Below are positions 14,374-23,528 of a stretch of DNA of 64,000 nt, piece by piece. This DNA is from Regnicoccus frigidus. Lineage in GTDB: Bacteria; Cyanobacteriota; Cyanobacteriia; PCC-6307; Cyanobiaceae. The translations under genes and the position numbers were made by a program. The notes beneath the pieces are model-generated. The model did no database searches. It had not been told where the DNA came from and saw only the letters and a program-made list of their open reading frames with translations. How positions within the stretch are numbered: the first letter of the stretch is position 1; every line of letters begins with the position of its first letter. The stretch covers positions 18,454 to 82,453 of the forward strand of contig JAOANE010000039.1 in the NCBI GenBank assembly GCA_025194985.1, given 5' to 3'.

Positions 14374-16557
14374 ATGGTTGTCAGCGGAACAACAGCCTCT
14401 GCAGCCGCGGCCGCCAACGCCGCTGCGCGCGCCTTTCCGCTGGCGGCGATCACCGGCCACGGCACCTTGAAGTTGGCGCTGCTGCTGGCAGCGGTGGATC
14501 CCGGCCTGGGCGGCGTTGTGATTGCTGGTGGCCGCGGCACCGGTAAGTCGGTGTTGGCCCGTGGCCTGCATGCCCTGCTGCCGCCGATCGACGTGCTCGA
14601 TCTGGGCGAAGCCTGCCGTCGCCTCAATGTGGATCCGCTGCGTCCCGACGACTGGGATGGGCCGGTGTGCGCCCGCATCACCGAACTGGGGGGGGACCCC
14701 AGCGGCGCCGATCCCACCGCCCTGTTGCCCACGGCGGTGATCCCGGCTCCGTTCATCCAGGTGCCCCTGGGCGTCACCGAAGACCGGCTGGTGGGCTCAG
14801 TCGATGTGACCGCCTCCCTGGCCGCCGGCGCCGCGGTGTTCCAGCCCGGCCTGCTGGCTGAAGCCCATCGCGGCGTCCTCTACGTCGATGAGCTCAACTT
14901 GCTCGACGACGGCATCACCAACCTGCTGCTGGCGGCGGTGGGCAGTGGCGAGAACCGGATCGAGCGCGAAGGCCTCAGCCTCTCCCACCCCTGCCGCACC
15001 CTGCTGATCGCCACCTACAACCCCGAAGAGGGGGCGGTGCGCGATCACCTGCTCGATCGCTTCGCCATTGTTCTCTCCGCCAACCAGTTGCTGGCGATGG
15101 ATCAGCGGGTGGCGATCACCAGCGCCGCCCTCGACCACGGCAGCTCCAGCGAAGCCTTCCGCGCCCGCTGGCAGGAGGAAACCGATGCCCTGGCCACCCA
15201 GCTGCTGCTGGCCCGCCAGTGGCTCCCCGATGTGGTGATTGCCCGCGAGCAGATCGTCTATCTGGTGAAGGAGGCCCTGCGCGGCGGCGTGGAAGGCCAC
15301 CGCTCCGAGCTCTACGCCGTGCGGGTGGCGCGGGCCCATGCGGCCCTGTGCGGCCGCGACCGCGTAGATGCCGACGACCTGCAGGTGGCGGTGCGGCTGG
15401 TGATCGCGCCGCGCGCCCTGCAGCTGCCGCCGCCCGATCCAGAGCAACCGCTGGAGCCCCCGCCGCCGCCCCAGGCCGAGCAGCCGCCAGAGCAGCCGCC
15501 CGAACCCCCGCAGCAGCCCCCAGAAAACGGCTCCGAAGATAACTCAGAAAACAGCCCTGACGACAATCCCGAGGACACCTCCGAGCCCGACAACCCGGAC
15601 AACCCGGACGACACCGACGACGACAACCAGGACGACAATCCCGACGACCAGGCGCCGCCCCAGGTGCCTGAGGAGTTTCTGCTCGATCCTGAGGCGATCG
15701 CCATCGACCCCGATCTGCTGCTGTTCGCTGCGGCTAAATCGCGAGGCGGCGGCAGTGGCAAGCGCTCGGTGGTGCTCTCCGACTCGCGCGGCCGCTACGT
15801 CAAGCCGATGCTCCCCCGCGGCCCTGTGCGCCGCATCGCTGTGGATGCCACGCTGCGGGCCGCCGCCCCCCACCAGAAGGCCCGCCGCGCCCGCGAACCC
15901 CATCGCACCGTGATCGTTGAGGAGGGTGATCTGCGCGCCAAGCAGCTGCAGCGCAAGGCCGGCTCCCTGGTGATCTTCCTGGTGGACGCCAGCGGTTCGA
16001 TGGCCCTCAACCGCATGCAGAGCGCCAAGGGGGCCGTGATCCGCCTGCTCACCGAGGCCTACGAAAACCGAGACGAAGTCGCCCTGATCCCCTTCCGCGG
16101 CGAGCAGGCCGAGGTGCTGCTCCCCCCCACGCGCTCGATCACCGCCGCCCGTCGCCGCCTCGAGCAGATGCCCTGTGGCGGCGGCTCACCCCTGGCCCAC
16201 GGCCTCACCCAGGCAGCCCGGGTCGGCGCCAATGCCCTTGCCAGCGGTGACATGGGCCAAGTGGTGGTGGTGGCGATCACCGATGGCCGCGGCAACGTGC
16301 CCCTCGCGCGATCCCTGGGCCAGCCGCCCCTGGAAGGCGAGGAGCCAGTGGACCTCAAAGAAGAGGTGATCCGGGTGGCCGGCCGCTACCGGGCCCTGGG
16401 GATCAAGCTGCTGGTGATCGACACCGAGCGCAAGTTCATCGGCAGCGGCATGGGCAAGGACCTGGCTGAAGCAGCCGGCGGCAAGTACGTGCAGCTGCCC
16501 AAAGCCAGCGACCAGGCGATCGCCGCCATCGCCCTCGACGCTCTCAATGGCACCTGA
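14374..16557 (+). CDS. chlD: Magnesium chelatase subunit D
   Basis: 727 residues. ChlD acts with ChlI and ChlH to insert Mg2+ into protoporphyrin IX, the first step committed to chlorophyll. Domains: an N-terminal AAA+ module (AGGRGTGKS loop at 51-59, YVDELNLLDD Walker B region), a Pro-rich then Asp/Glu-rich linker (about 350-430, PPPPPQAEQPPEQPPEPP then many D/E/N), and a C-terminal von Willebrand A domain with the MIDAS motif DASGSMA and a later TDGRGN. The linker is typical of ChlD. It stands alone between frp and the opposing mlaD gene. Confidence 0.97.
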   Translation: MVVSGTTASAAAAANAAARAFPLAAITGHGTLKLALLLAAVDPGLGGVVIAGGRGTGKSVLARGLHALLPPIDVLDLGEACRRLNVDPLRPDDWDGPVCARITELGGDPSGADPTALLPTAVIPAPFIQVPLGVTEDRLVGSVDVTASLAAGAAVFQPGLLAEAHRGVLYVDELNLLDDGITNLLLAAVGSGENRIEREGLSLSHPCRTLLIATYNPEEGAVRDHLLDRFAIVLSANQLLAMDQRVAITSAALDHGSSSEAFRARWQEETDALATQLLLARQWLPDVVIAREQIVYLVKEALRGGVEGHRSELYAVRVARAHAALCGRDRVDADDLQVAVRLVIAPRALQLPPPDPEQPLEPPPPPQAEQPPEQPPEPPQQPPENGSEDNSENSPDDNPEDTSEPDNPDNPDDTDDDNQDDNPDDQAPPQVPEEFLLDPEAIAIDPDLLLFAAAKSRGGGSGKRSVVLSDSRGRYVKPMLPRGPVRRIAVDATLRAAAPHQKARRAREPHRTVIVEEGDLRAKQLQRKAGSLVIFLVDASGSMALNRMQSAKGAVIRLLTEAYENRDEVALIPFRGEQAEVLLPPTRSITAARRRLEQMPCGGGSPLAHGLTQAARVGANALASGDMGQVVVVAITDGRGNVPLARSLGQPPLEGEEPVDLKEEVIRVAGRYRALGIKLLVIDTERKFIGSGMGKDLAEAAGGKYVQLPKASDQAIAAIALDALNGT

Positions 16558-16558
16558 A

Positions 16559-16586
16559 GCCGGGCCGGGCTGAAGCCGGGCCCGGC
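16559..16586. terminator. Hairpin between convergent chlD and mlaD-type genes
   Basis: GCCGGGCC at 16559-16566 pairs with GGCCCGGC at 16579-16586 across a 12-base loop. It fills the 31-base gap between two stop codons on opposite strands. No T-run follows on either strand, so it is probably a factor-dependent or bidirectional stop. Confidence 0.5.
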
Positions 16587-16588
16587 CG

Positions 16589-17566
16589 TTAGGGAGCAAC
16601 CTGGCGCTGTGGCGGCTTGCTTTGTTTGTCCTGGCCCTGCTGGTCCTGCCGGGCCTTGTCGCGGGCCAGTCCCGTCTGGGCGGGGTAGATCTCGTCGAAC
16701 AGCTGGCCCAGTCCGATCGCCACGCTGCGCACCCCATCCATGAACTCGGGGTCGCTGGTGAGCTTGCTGACGTCGCCACCGACGGCATCGACCCGGGCGG
16801 TGAGCCGCTGGGCGTTGCTCACTGTGGTCTTGATCTCGGCCAGGGTCTTGGGGTCATCGAGGCTGGCGGTGAGGTTGCGGACATGCCGACCGGCAGCGGC
16901 GGCATCGGCACTGGCCGCATTGAGGTTGGCCAGGATCGGATCGGCTTTACCGACCGCCGCATTCAGCTCCCTGACCAGTCGCTGGGCTTCCTTGAGGAAG
17001 AGGTTGGCTTCCTTGGAGGTGGCGTCAAAACTGCGGGTGGTGCTGGCCACCTGGGGCAGGATCTGTTCGCGATCGGCCTGGGAGAGCAGTTGCTGCATCA
17101 ATTCGGTGACGCTGTTCAAGCTGGCGGCCTCCACACCCTGGAGTTCGCCACCGGCGCAGACCATCAGGTCCTTGTCACAGTCATTGGCACCGGGCAGGGG
17201 AGCGTTCTTGGGCAGCGGATTGCCCCTGCTGATCAGGGCCACCTGGGCATCGCCTCCCAGCAGCGAACCGGTCTCGACCTGGGCCACGGTCGGCCTGGCC
17301 AACTGCAGATTGGGATCACTGATCTCCAGTTCCGCCAGCACGGCCTGCGAGGTGGTTTCGATGCTTTTGACGCTGCCCACCTGGACGCCGCGGTAAAAAA
17401 CCGGCGAGCGATCGGCCAGGCCTGCGGCATCGGCGAAGGTCGCCTTGATGATCCAGTTGTTCTGACTGAGTGAAATCCCCCGCAACCAGAACCACAGGCC
17501 TAAGCCACCGGCAATGGCTCCAAGCAGCGAGAACCCAACCAAGGCCTCACGGACGCTACGACGCAT
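16589..17566 (-). CDS. MCE/MlaD family lipid-transport protein
   Basis: 325 residues. One N-terminal membrane anchor (FSLLGAIAGGLGLWFWLRG, about 12-30) precedes an MCE domain: IKATFADAAGLADRSPVFYR with GVQVGSV (about 41-70) and the later hydrophobic loop region. The C-terminal half is helical (LLSQADREQILPQVASTTRS). MlaD-type proteins form rings that move phospholipids between membranes with an ABC transporter. Its ATPase is encoded 6 bases upstream in the same operon; the permease is not in the window. In cyanobacteria the complex resembles the chloroplast TGD system. Confidence 0.85.
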   Translation of the reverse strand: MRRSVREALVGFSLLGAIAGGLGLWFWLRGISLSQNNWIIKATFADAAGLADRSPVFYRGVQVGSVKSIETTSQAVLAELEISDPNLQLARPTVAQVETGSLLGGDAQVALISRGNPLPKNAPLPGANDCDKDLMVCAGGELQGVEAASLNSVTELMQQLLSQADREQILPQVASTTRSFDATSKEANLFLKEAQRLVRELNAAVGKADPILANLNAASADAAAAGRHVRNLTASLDDPKTLAEIKTTVSNAQRLTARVDAVGGDVSKLTSDPEFMDGVRSVAIGLGQLFDEIYPAQTGLARDKARQDQQGQDKQSKPPQRQVAP

Positions 17567-17572
17567 GACGCT

Positions 17573-18394
17573 TCATAGTTCCGTCGGTTGCATCGGGCCC
17601 TGCAGGCTACCGCTTCTGAACTGGGCCACATAGGGATTGGCCGTTTGCTCGAACTCCTCAATGCCCCCGCACCACTGCAGGTGGCCGTCGTAGAGCATCG
17701 CCACCCGCTGGGCGGAGCGCAGGATCGTGCTCATCACGTGGCTGACGACCACCGAGCAGCCCCCCGCCATGCGGCTGGTGGTGACGATCAGATCCTCGAT
17801 GCGGGTGCAGGCCACCGGATCGAGGCCGGCGGTCGGTTCATCGAAGAGCAGCAGGGGGTGCTGGCCAGACGACTGGCTGGGATCGTCGATCAGGGCCCGA
17901 GCGAAGCTCACCCGTTTCTGCATGCCGCCGCTGAGCTCTCCGGGTAGCTGGTCTTCGATGCCGAGCAGACCCACGGCCTCCAGGGCCTTCTGAACCCTGG
18001 CGCGAATCTCGCGTTCCGGCAGCCGGCTGTGGCGATAGAGCAGAAAGCCGACGTTCTGCCCCACCGTGAGCGAACCGAGCAGGGCCGGGTTCTGGAACAC
18101 CAGGCGCACATCGGGCGGCCGGGGCTGGTCGATGCGCAGGTAGCGCTGGGCGATTCCGTTGATCCGCAGCTCACCCTCGCTGGGCAGCAGCAGGCCAGCG
18201 AGGATTCGTAGCACGGTTGATTTACCGGTTCCTGAAGGCCCCACCACCGCCAGCCGCTCCCCTTCTTGAAGCGTCAGGCTGAGGCCATCGAGCACCGAGT
18301 TGCTGCCCCAGCGCATGCTGATGTTGCCAAGTTCCAGTACCGGCTGGCCTGCGCATGGCAGGGAAGGGGTCAAACTTGCTTTCAAGTTGTTCAT
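17573..18394 (-). CDS. ABC transporter ATP-binding protein, MlaF type
   Basis: 273 residues. Walker A is GPSGTGKST at about 53-61, the Q-loop lies in RLVFQNPAL, the signature is LSGGMQKR, Walker B is LLFDEPTAGLDP and the switch His is in VVSHVM. LSGGMQKRVSFARAL is typical of the MlaF/Ttg2A subgroup rather than nutrient importers. It pairs with the MCE protein immediately downstream and would power phospholipid trafficking. The gene begins the minus-strand operon, opposite yvcK. Confidence 0.88.
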   Translation of the reverse strand: MNNLKASLTPSLPCAGQPVLELGNISMRWGSNSVLDGLSLTLQEGERLAVVGPSGTGKSTVLRILAGLLLPSEGELRINGIAQRYLRIDQPRPPDVRLVFQNPALLGSLTVGQNVGFLLYRHSRLPEREIRARVQKALEAVGLLGIEDQLPGELSGGMQKRVSFARALIDDPSQSSGQHPLLLFDEPTAGLDPVACTRIEDLIVTTSRMAGGCSVVVSHVMSTILRSAQRVAMLYDGHLQWCGGIEEFEQTANPYVAQFRSGSLQGPMQPTEL

Positions 18395-18506
18395 CCGTAC
18401 AGTTCATGGACTCCGTGCTGTGGCGTGACGCCCTGTCGGTTTGAACCCCCAGCGCCCCCACCTCCCCCGACGCCTGCATGGCCGGCGGCTGCGCCGTCCC
18501 GGTTGG

Positions 18507-19874
18507 ATGGGACGTGGCGACCAGCGTCAACAGGATCTGGTGAGCCGCTCACGCCGCGCCGTGCGCTGGCTGCAGCCTGGTCTGGTGGTGAAGCGCTGGA
18601 TGCTCACCTCCGGCCTGGGGCTGCTCCTGGCCCTGCTGGGAGCCGCCATCCTCGCCGATCTCAAGCCGATCTACTGGTCGCTGGAATCACTCAATTGGGT
18701 TCTCACCCAGCTCACCGAGGTGTTGCCGCGGGGTGTCACCGGTCCGCTGGTGCTGGTGGCCGGAGCCGGGCTGGTGATCTGGGGACAAAGCCGCAGCTTT
18801 GATTCGATCCAGCAGGCACTGGCTCCAGAAAAGGGCACCGTGCTGGTGGATGCCCTGTTGGCCCAGCGTCGCCTCAACCGCGGCCCCAATGTGGTCGCGA
18901 TCGGTGGCGGCACCGGCCTGGCCACCCTGCTCAGTGGCCTCAAGCGCTACAGCAGCAACATCACAGCGATTGTGACGGTGGCCGATGACGGCGGCAGCAG
19001 CGGCGTGCTCAGGCGGGAGCTGGGGGTGCAGCCACCCGGCGACATCCGCAACTGCCTGGCGGCCCTGGCCCGGGAAGAGCCCCTGCTCACCCGCCTGTTT
19101 CAGTACCGCTTCAAGGCCGGTAGCGGCCTCGAGGGCCACAGCTTCGGCAATCTCTTCCTCACAGCTCTCACCGCGATCACCGGCAGCCTCGAATCGGCGA
19201 TCACCGCCAGCAGCCGGGTGCTGGCGGTGCAGGGCCAGGTGGTGCCAGCCACCACGGCCGATGTGCGGCTCTGGGCCGAACTCGAGAACGGCGACCGGCT
19301 TGAAGGTGAATCGTCGATCGGTCAGGCCACCAGCCCGATCGTGCGGCTGGGCTGCACCCCCGAGCGGCCGCCAGCCCTGCCCCGGGCGATTGAAGCCATC
19401 GCCAACGCTGAGCTGATTGTGCTGGGTCCCGGCAGCCTCTACACCTCGCTGTTGCCCAATCTGTTGGTGCCGGAACTGGTCCAGGCGATCAGACGCAGCC
19501 GGGCTCCCCGCCTCTACATCTGCAACCTGATGACCCAGCCCGGGGAAACCGATCGGCTTGATGTGGAGGGCCATCTGCGGGCCATCGAAGCCCAGCTGGC
19601 CAGCCTCGGCGTCCAGGAACGGCTATTCACCGCCGTACTCGCCCAGGAATCCCTGCGCAACAACCGGCTGATCCACCACTACCGCGCCCGCGGCGCTGAC
19701 CCGGTCATCTGTGATGCCACCAAGTTGCGCGGCCAGGGCTACGAGGTGATGCAGGCCCCGCTGCAGGGGAACCAGGCCGACGCCAGCCTCCGCCACGATC
19801 CACGCAACCTCGCCCTGGCAGTGATGCGCTTCTTCCGCAAGCACAAGAGCGGCAAAAGCTCAGAAGTGGCCTGA
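18507..19874 (+). CDS. yvcK: YvcK/CofD-like protein (gluconeogenesis factor family) with membrane anchor
   Basis: 455 residues from ATG 18507; an upstream in-frame TTG at 18441 would add 22 basic residues. The soluble core has VVAIGGGTGLATLLSGLKRY, VADDGGSSGVLRRELG, PPGDIRNCLAAL and GHSFGNLFLTAL, the UPF0052 signature that binds UDP-sugars in B. subtilis YvcK. Before it are two hydrophobic spans (WMLTSGLGLLLALLGAAIL and GPLVLVAGAGLVIWG) not found in the Bacillus protein, so it is probably membrane-attached. YvcK affects cell-wall synthesis and carbon use. It is convergent with ndhJ. Confidence 0.9.
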   Translation: MGRGDQRQQDLVSRSRRAVRWLQPGLVVKRWMLTSGLGLLLALLGAAILADLKPIYWSLESLNWVLTQLTEVLPRGVTGPLVLVAGAGLVIWGQSRSFDSIQQALAPEKGTVLVDALLAQRRLNRGPNVVAIGGGTGLATLLSGLKRYSSNITAIVTVADDGGSSGVLRRELGVQPPGDIRNCLAALAREEPLLTRLFQYRFKAGSGLEGHSFGNLFLTALTAITGSLESAITASSRVLAVQGQVVPATTADVRLWAELENGDRLEGESSIGQATSPIVRLGCTPERPPALPRAIEAIANAELIVLGPGSLYTSLLPNLLVPELVQAIRRSRAPRLYICNLMTQPGETDRLDVEGHLRAIEAQLASLGVQERLFTAVLAQESLRNNRLIHHYRARGADPVICDATKLRGQGYEVMQAPLQGNQADASLRHDPRNLALAVMRFFRKHKSGKSSEVA

Positions 19875-19880
19875 AGCTGT

Positions 19881-20456
19881 TCAGTAAGCGTCCTGAAGTT
19901 CGTAGAAATCGGGCTGAACGTAATCCTTGCGCAGGGGGTAACCCTTCCAGTCTTCGGGCATCAGCAGGCGCTTGGGATGGGGATGGCCCTCGAACTGAAT
20001 GCCGTACATGTCGAAGGTTTCCCGCTCCTGCCAATCGGCGCCACGGAAGAGCCCGTAGAGGCTGGGCACCGTGAGCGCGCCATCCCGCGGCAGGAACACC
20101 TTCAGGCGCACTTCTTCGGGTTTGCTGCCCGGGGCCGGCGAAGCAACGGCAGCTGCGCTCAGCTTGACCAGGTGATAAAAGCTGACCAGCTGGCCACCGG
20201 GGCCTTCGTCGTAGCCGCCCTGGCACTGGAGATAGTCAAAGCCGAAGGCCTTGAGCGCGGCGGCCACCATCGGCAGAAACACCGGCTCAATGCCGATCAG
20301 CTCCACGCCGATGTGATCGGGGCCGAGAGAGCGGTGTTCAAAGCCCTGGGAGTTGAGCCACTGACTGATCGGGCCGGCAGCCGGGATCGCCAGTTCGGCG
20401 CCCTCCTGGGGTTGCGAGGATGGCGTGGCTGGAGCGTTGTCGGAAGACTCAGGCAT
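19881..20456 (-). CDS. ndhJ: NAD(P)H-quinone oxidoreductase subunit J
   Basis: 191 residues. The 30-kDa subunit signature is visible as ERETFDMYGIQFEGHPHPKR with LLMPEDWKGYPLRKDY. The N-terminal 30 residues are a Pro/Ala-rich extension. NdhJ sits in the hydrophilic arm of the thylakoid NDH-1 complex, which takes electrons from ferredoxin for cyclic flow and respiration. Its start overlaps the end of ndhK by 8 bases, in the conserved order ndhC-ndhK-ndhJ. Confidence 0.95.
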   Translation of the reverse strand: MPESSDNAPATPSSQPQEGAELAIPAAGPISQWLNSQGFEHRSLGPDHIGVELIGIEPVFLPMVAAALKAFGFDYLQCQGGYDEGPGGQLVSFYHLVKLSAAAVASPAPGSKPEEVRLKVFLPRDGALTVPSLYGLFRGADWQERETFDMYGIQFEGHPHPKRLLMPEDWKGYPLRKDYVQPDFYELQDAY

Positions 20457-21237
20457 CGTTGGAGGCGCTGCTGGCGGGAACAGGCTCGGAGCTGGGGACT
20501 GAATCGGCTGCTGCCATCGGCAGGCCGTCGGCCGCGGCGAGGGCGGCCTTCTGGGTTTCGGCCTTGAGATAGGCCCCGGTCACGATCGGTGCAACCGGCT
20601 TGAGCTGGTGCTCAATGGTGAGGTAACGGTGGCTGGGCAGCAGGTTGGCCCGCTCGGCTAAGGCCTCATTGCCCACCTTCTTGCGCAGCTTGATGACGGC
20701 ATCAAAAATCGCTTCCGGCCTGGGCGGACAGCCGGGAATATAGAGATCCACCGGAATAAGCTTGTCCACCCCGCGAACGGCGGTGGTGGAATCGGCGCTG
20801 AACATGCCGCCGGTGATCGTGCAGGCCCCCATGGCGATCACATATTTGGGCTCAGGCATCTGCTCGTAGAGCCGGACCAGAGCCGGGGCCATCTTCATGG
20901 TCACCGTGCCAGCGGTGATCAGCAGATCGGCCTGCCTTGGGCTGGAGCGGGGCACCAGGCCGAAGCGGTCGAAATCGAAGCGGGAACCGAGCAGGGCTGC
21001 AAATTCGATGAAGCAGCAGGCCGTGCCGTAAAGCAGGGGCCAGAGGCTGCTCAGCCGAGCCCAGTTGTGCAGATCGTCGAGGCTGGTCAGGATCACGTTC
21101 TCGGAGAGATCCGAAGTCACGGTGGGCGCCCCGACCGGGTTGCAGCTCGCGGCCCGCAGATCGCGCAGCGCGTCGATCGACGGGGCACCGAGCCCGGGGG
21201 CGGCCAGTGGATTGGTGGTGGAGGGAGTGATGGTCAT
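20449..21237 (-). CDS. ndhK: NAD(P)H-quinone oxidoreductase subunit K
   Basis: 262 residues from ATG 21237 (MTITPSTTNP). An upstream start at 21285 would run into ndhC and is less likely. The [4Fe-4S] N2 ligands are present: GTACCFIEFAA (two adjacent Cys), GACTITGGMF and IPGCPPRPEA. The subunit passes electrons to plastoquinone. The C-terminal 40 residues are Ala/Ser-rich and variable. It starts 13 bases after ndhC. Confidence 0.95.
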   Translation of the reverse strand: MTITPSTTNPLAAPGLGAPSIDALRDLRAASCNPVGAPTVTSDLSENVILTSLDDLHNWARLSSLWPLLYGTACCFIEFAALLGSRFDFDRFGLVPRSSPRQADLLITAGTVTMKMAPALVRLYEQMPEPKYVIAMGACTITGGMFSADSTTAVRGVDKLIPVDLYIPGCPPRPEAIFDAVIKLRKKVGNEALAERANLLPSHRYLTIEHQLKPVAPIVTGAYLKAETQKAALAAADGLPMAAADSVPSSEPVPASSASNDA

Positions 21238-21250
21238 GGTGGTGATCCGG

Positions 21251-21613
21251 TTAGCTCCATTCGAGGGCGCCTTTGCGCCAGGCATAAGCCAGGGCCACCA
21301 CCAAGATGGAGATGAAGATCAAGGCTTCGATGAAGGCCAGCAGGCCGAGCTGGTTGAAGGCCACGGCCCAGGGATAGAGGAACACCGTCTCCACGTCGAA
21401 GATCACAAAGACCAGGGCGAACATGTAATAACGAATGTTGAACTGAATCCAGGCCCCCCCGATCGGCTCCATGCCCGATTCGTAGGTAAGCCGCCGTTCC
21501 CCATTGCGCGAGGTCGGCGCCAACAGCTTGTTGGTGACGAGAGCCAACATCGGCACTGCCGCTGAAATCAGCAGAAAACCGAGAAAGGCGTCATAGCCCG
21601 GGAGTACGAACAT
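21251..21613 (-). CDS. ndhC: NAD(P)H-quinone oxidoreductase subunit 3
   Basis: 120 residues from ATG 21613 (MFVLPGYDAF), exactly the usual NdhC length; a 12-residue upstream extension is disregarded. Three transmembrane helices are clear. The family hallmark YESGMEPIGGAWIQFNIRYY with DVETVFLYPWAV (about 45-95) is intact. It is a small membrane subunit near the quinone site of NDH-1 and the first gene of ndhC-ndhK-ndhJ. The divergent rubA begins about 125 bases away, so that gap holds both promoters. Confidence 0.96.
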   Translation of the reverse strand: MFVLPGYDAFLGFLLISAAVPMLALVTNKLLAPTSRNGERRLTYESGMEPIGGAWIQFNIRYYMFALVFVIFDVETVFLYPWAVAFNQLGLLAFIEALIFISILVVALAYAWRKGALEWS

Positions 21614-21738
21614 CAGCCGACCAAACCTGGGCGGAAGTCTGGCACCCATCCCTTGAAAGCGGCGGTTTCCGGCGACACTCGGCTCTAGGCCTGGAGGGGC
21701 CTCGATAGAGTTGAGCTTCAGCCCGGGGGTCCATCACG

Positions 21739-22185
21739 ATGGTCAGTGGTCAGGACGACGACCAGAACGCCCTTCCGGCCGAAGCCAACCCGGATGTCGC
21801 GACTGAGGCAAGCAGCCAGGCGACCACACCAGCTGCTGGTCTGAGGCCGAACCCCAGTGAGAGCACCGATCCGGACACCCACCGTTTCGAATGCCTCAGC
21901 TGTGGTTTCGTCTACGACCCTGGCGAGGGCATCCGCAAGCTGAACATCGCCGCCGGCGTGCCTTTCAGTGCCCTCGATCCGATTGCATTCCGTTGCCCGG
22001 TCTGCCGCAGCCGGGTGGGGGCCTTCCGGGACATCGGCCCCCGCAATCAGGCCAGCGGTTTTGAGGAGAACCTCAATTTCGGTCTGGGGGTCAACAAGCT
22101 CACCCCAGGCCAGAAGAACGTGCTGATCTTCGGGGGGCTTGCCCTGGGTTTCGCCTTTTTCCTGTCCCTCTATTCCCTCCGCTGA
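21739..22185 (+). CDS. rubA: Membrane-anchored rubredoxin RubA
   Basis: 148 residues: a disordered acidic N-terminus (1-47), a rubredoxin domain with Cys52/Cys55 (ECLSCGFVYDPGEG) and Cys86/Cys89 (FRCPVCRS), and one C-terminal membrane helix (NVLIFGGLALGFAFFLSLY). RubA is a thylakoid rubredoxin needed for assembly of photosystem I (the F_X cluster) and reported to act in PSII assembly too. Its place directly before ycf48 and psbEFLJ is conserved in cyanobacteria. GTG of ycf48 follows 5 bases after its stop. Confidence 0.95.
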   Translation: MVSGQDDDQNALPAEANPDVATEASSQATTPAAGLRPNPSESTDPDTHRFECLSCGFVYDPGEGIRKLNIAAGVPFSALDPIAFRCPVCRSRVGAFRDIGPRNQASGFEENLNFGLGVNKLTPGQKNVLIFGGLALGFAFFLSLYSLR

Positions 22186-22190
22186 GACCC

Positions 22191-23186
22191 GTGAACCGAC
22201 TGCTTTCTTCCCTGCTGGGTGTGGTGCTGGCCCTGGGCCTCAGCTTCGGCCTGAGTGGATGTGTCACCACCGGCCTGGCCGTCACGCCCACCAGCCCCTG
22301 GCAGCCGGTGGCACTCGATACCAAGGCCAGCCCGCTCGATCTGGCCTTCACCGACGACCGGCATGGCTTCCTGGTGGGCAGCAACCGGCTGATCCTGGAA
22401 ACCGAGGATGGCGGCGCCAGCTGGCAGGAGCGTTCGCTCGACCTGCCCGAGGGCGACAACTACCGCCTGCTCAGCGTTGACTTCAAGGGCCAGGAGGGCT
22501 GGATCGCCGGACAGCCCGGCCTGCTGCTGCGCACCGGCGACGGCGGCCAGAACTGGGAGCGCCTGCTGCTTGATACCAAACTTCCCGGTGAGCCCTATCT
22601 CGTGACCGCCCTGGGGGCCAAGCAGGCCGAACTGGCGACCAGCGTCGGCGCGATCTACCGAACGGACGACGGCGGAGCCAGCTGGCAGGCCGATGTCAGT
22701 GATGCGGCCGGAGCGGTCCGTGACCTGCGCCGTTCCCCGGACGGGCGTTACGTCAGTGTGTCGAGCCTTGGCAACTTCTTCGCCACCTGGGATCCGGGCC
22801 AAGCGACCTGGCAACCCCATCAGCGGGTCAGCAGCCAGCGGGTGCAGAGCATGGGTTTTGAACCGGACGGTCGCCTCTGGATGGTCACCCGTGGCGCCCA
22901 GCTGCGCTTCAACGGCGATGCGGCCGATCCGGAGGACTGGAGCAAACCGCTGATCCCGATCACCAATGGCTACGGCTATCTCGACATGGCCTGGGATCCC
23001 AGCGGCGCGATCTGGGCCGGTGGCGGCAGCGGCACCCTGCTGGTCAGTCGCGACCGGGGAGCCAGCTGGCAGCGGGATCCAGTGGGGGCCAAGCAGCCCA
23101 CCAACTTCAACCGAATCGCCTTCACAGGCAACGGCAAAGGCTTTGTTCTCGGAGAGCGGGGCAACATGCTGCGCTGGGTCGGCTGA
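22191..23186 (+). CDS. ycf48: Photosystem II assembly factor Ycf48
   Basis: 331 residues from GTG 22191. A lipoprotein-type signal ends at GLSGCVT (Cys23). The body is a seven-bladed propeller built from repeats of the type DDGGASWQ (TEDGGASWQERSL, TGDGGQNWERLL, TDDGGASWQADV, SRDRGASWQRDP). Ycf48/HCF136 binds newly made D1 and helps form the D1-D2 reaction-centre complex in the thylakoid lumen. It forms a gene group with rubA before it and psbE-psbF-psbL-psbJ after it. Confidence 0.96.
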   Translation: MNRLLSSLLGVVLALGLSFGLSGCVTTGLAVTPTSPWQPVALDTKASPLDLAFTDDRHGFLVGSNRLILETEDGGASWQERSLDLPEGDNYRLLSVDFKGQEGWIAGQPGLLLRTGDGGQNWERLLLDTKLPGEPYLVTALGAKQAELATSVGAIYRTDDGGASWQADVSDAAGAVRDLRRSPDGRYVSVSSLGNFFATWDPGQATWQPHQRVSSQRVQSMGFEPDGRLWMVTRGAQLRFNGDAADPEDWSKPLIPITNGYGYLDMAWDPSGAIWAGGGSGTLLVSRDRGASWQRDPVGAKQPTNFNRIAFTGNGKGFVLGERGNMLRWVG

Positions 23187-23275
23187 TCGGCGACCCTGTG
23201 TAACCAACCAGCGGCTTCGGGCGCCTCGGCAGCGAGTCGCCCCTTAGGATTTGCTCAGCTGATTCGCCCGCTGCC

Positions 23276-23524
23276 ATGGCTGCCGGCTCCACCGGGGAAC
23301 GCCCCTTTTTCGAGATCATCACGAGCATCCGTTACTGGGTGATCCATGCGGTCACCCTGCCGGCCATTTTCTTGGCAGGTTTCCTGTTCGTGTCCACGGG
23401 CCTGGCCTATGACGCTTTCGGAACCCCCCGCCCTGATGCCTATTTCCAGGCTCAGGAAGCGAAGGCTCCGGTCGTGAGCCAGCGCTACGAAGGCAAAGAC
23501 CAGCTTGATCTGCGCTTGAAGTAA
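23276..23524 (+). CDS. psbE: Cytochrome b559 alpha subunit
   Basis: 82 residues, the standard length. The single transmembrane helix carries the haem ligand His24 in RYWVIHAVTLPA, followed by FLFVSTGLAYDAFGTPRPDA. Together with PsbF it binds the haem of cytochrome b559 in the PSII core. It is the first of the tightly spaced psbE-psbF-psbL-psbJ operon. Confidence 0.98.
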   Translation: MAAGSTGERPFFEIITSIRYWVIHAVTLPAIFLAGFLFVSTGLAYDAFGTPRPDAYFQAQEAKAPVVSQRYEGKDQLDLRLK

Positions 23525-23528
23525 TCCG

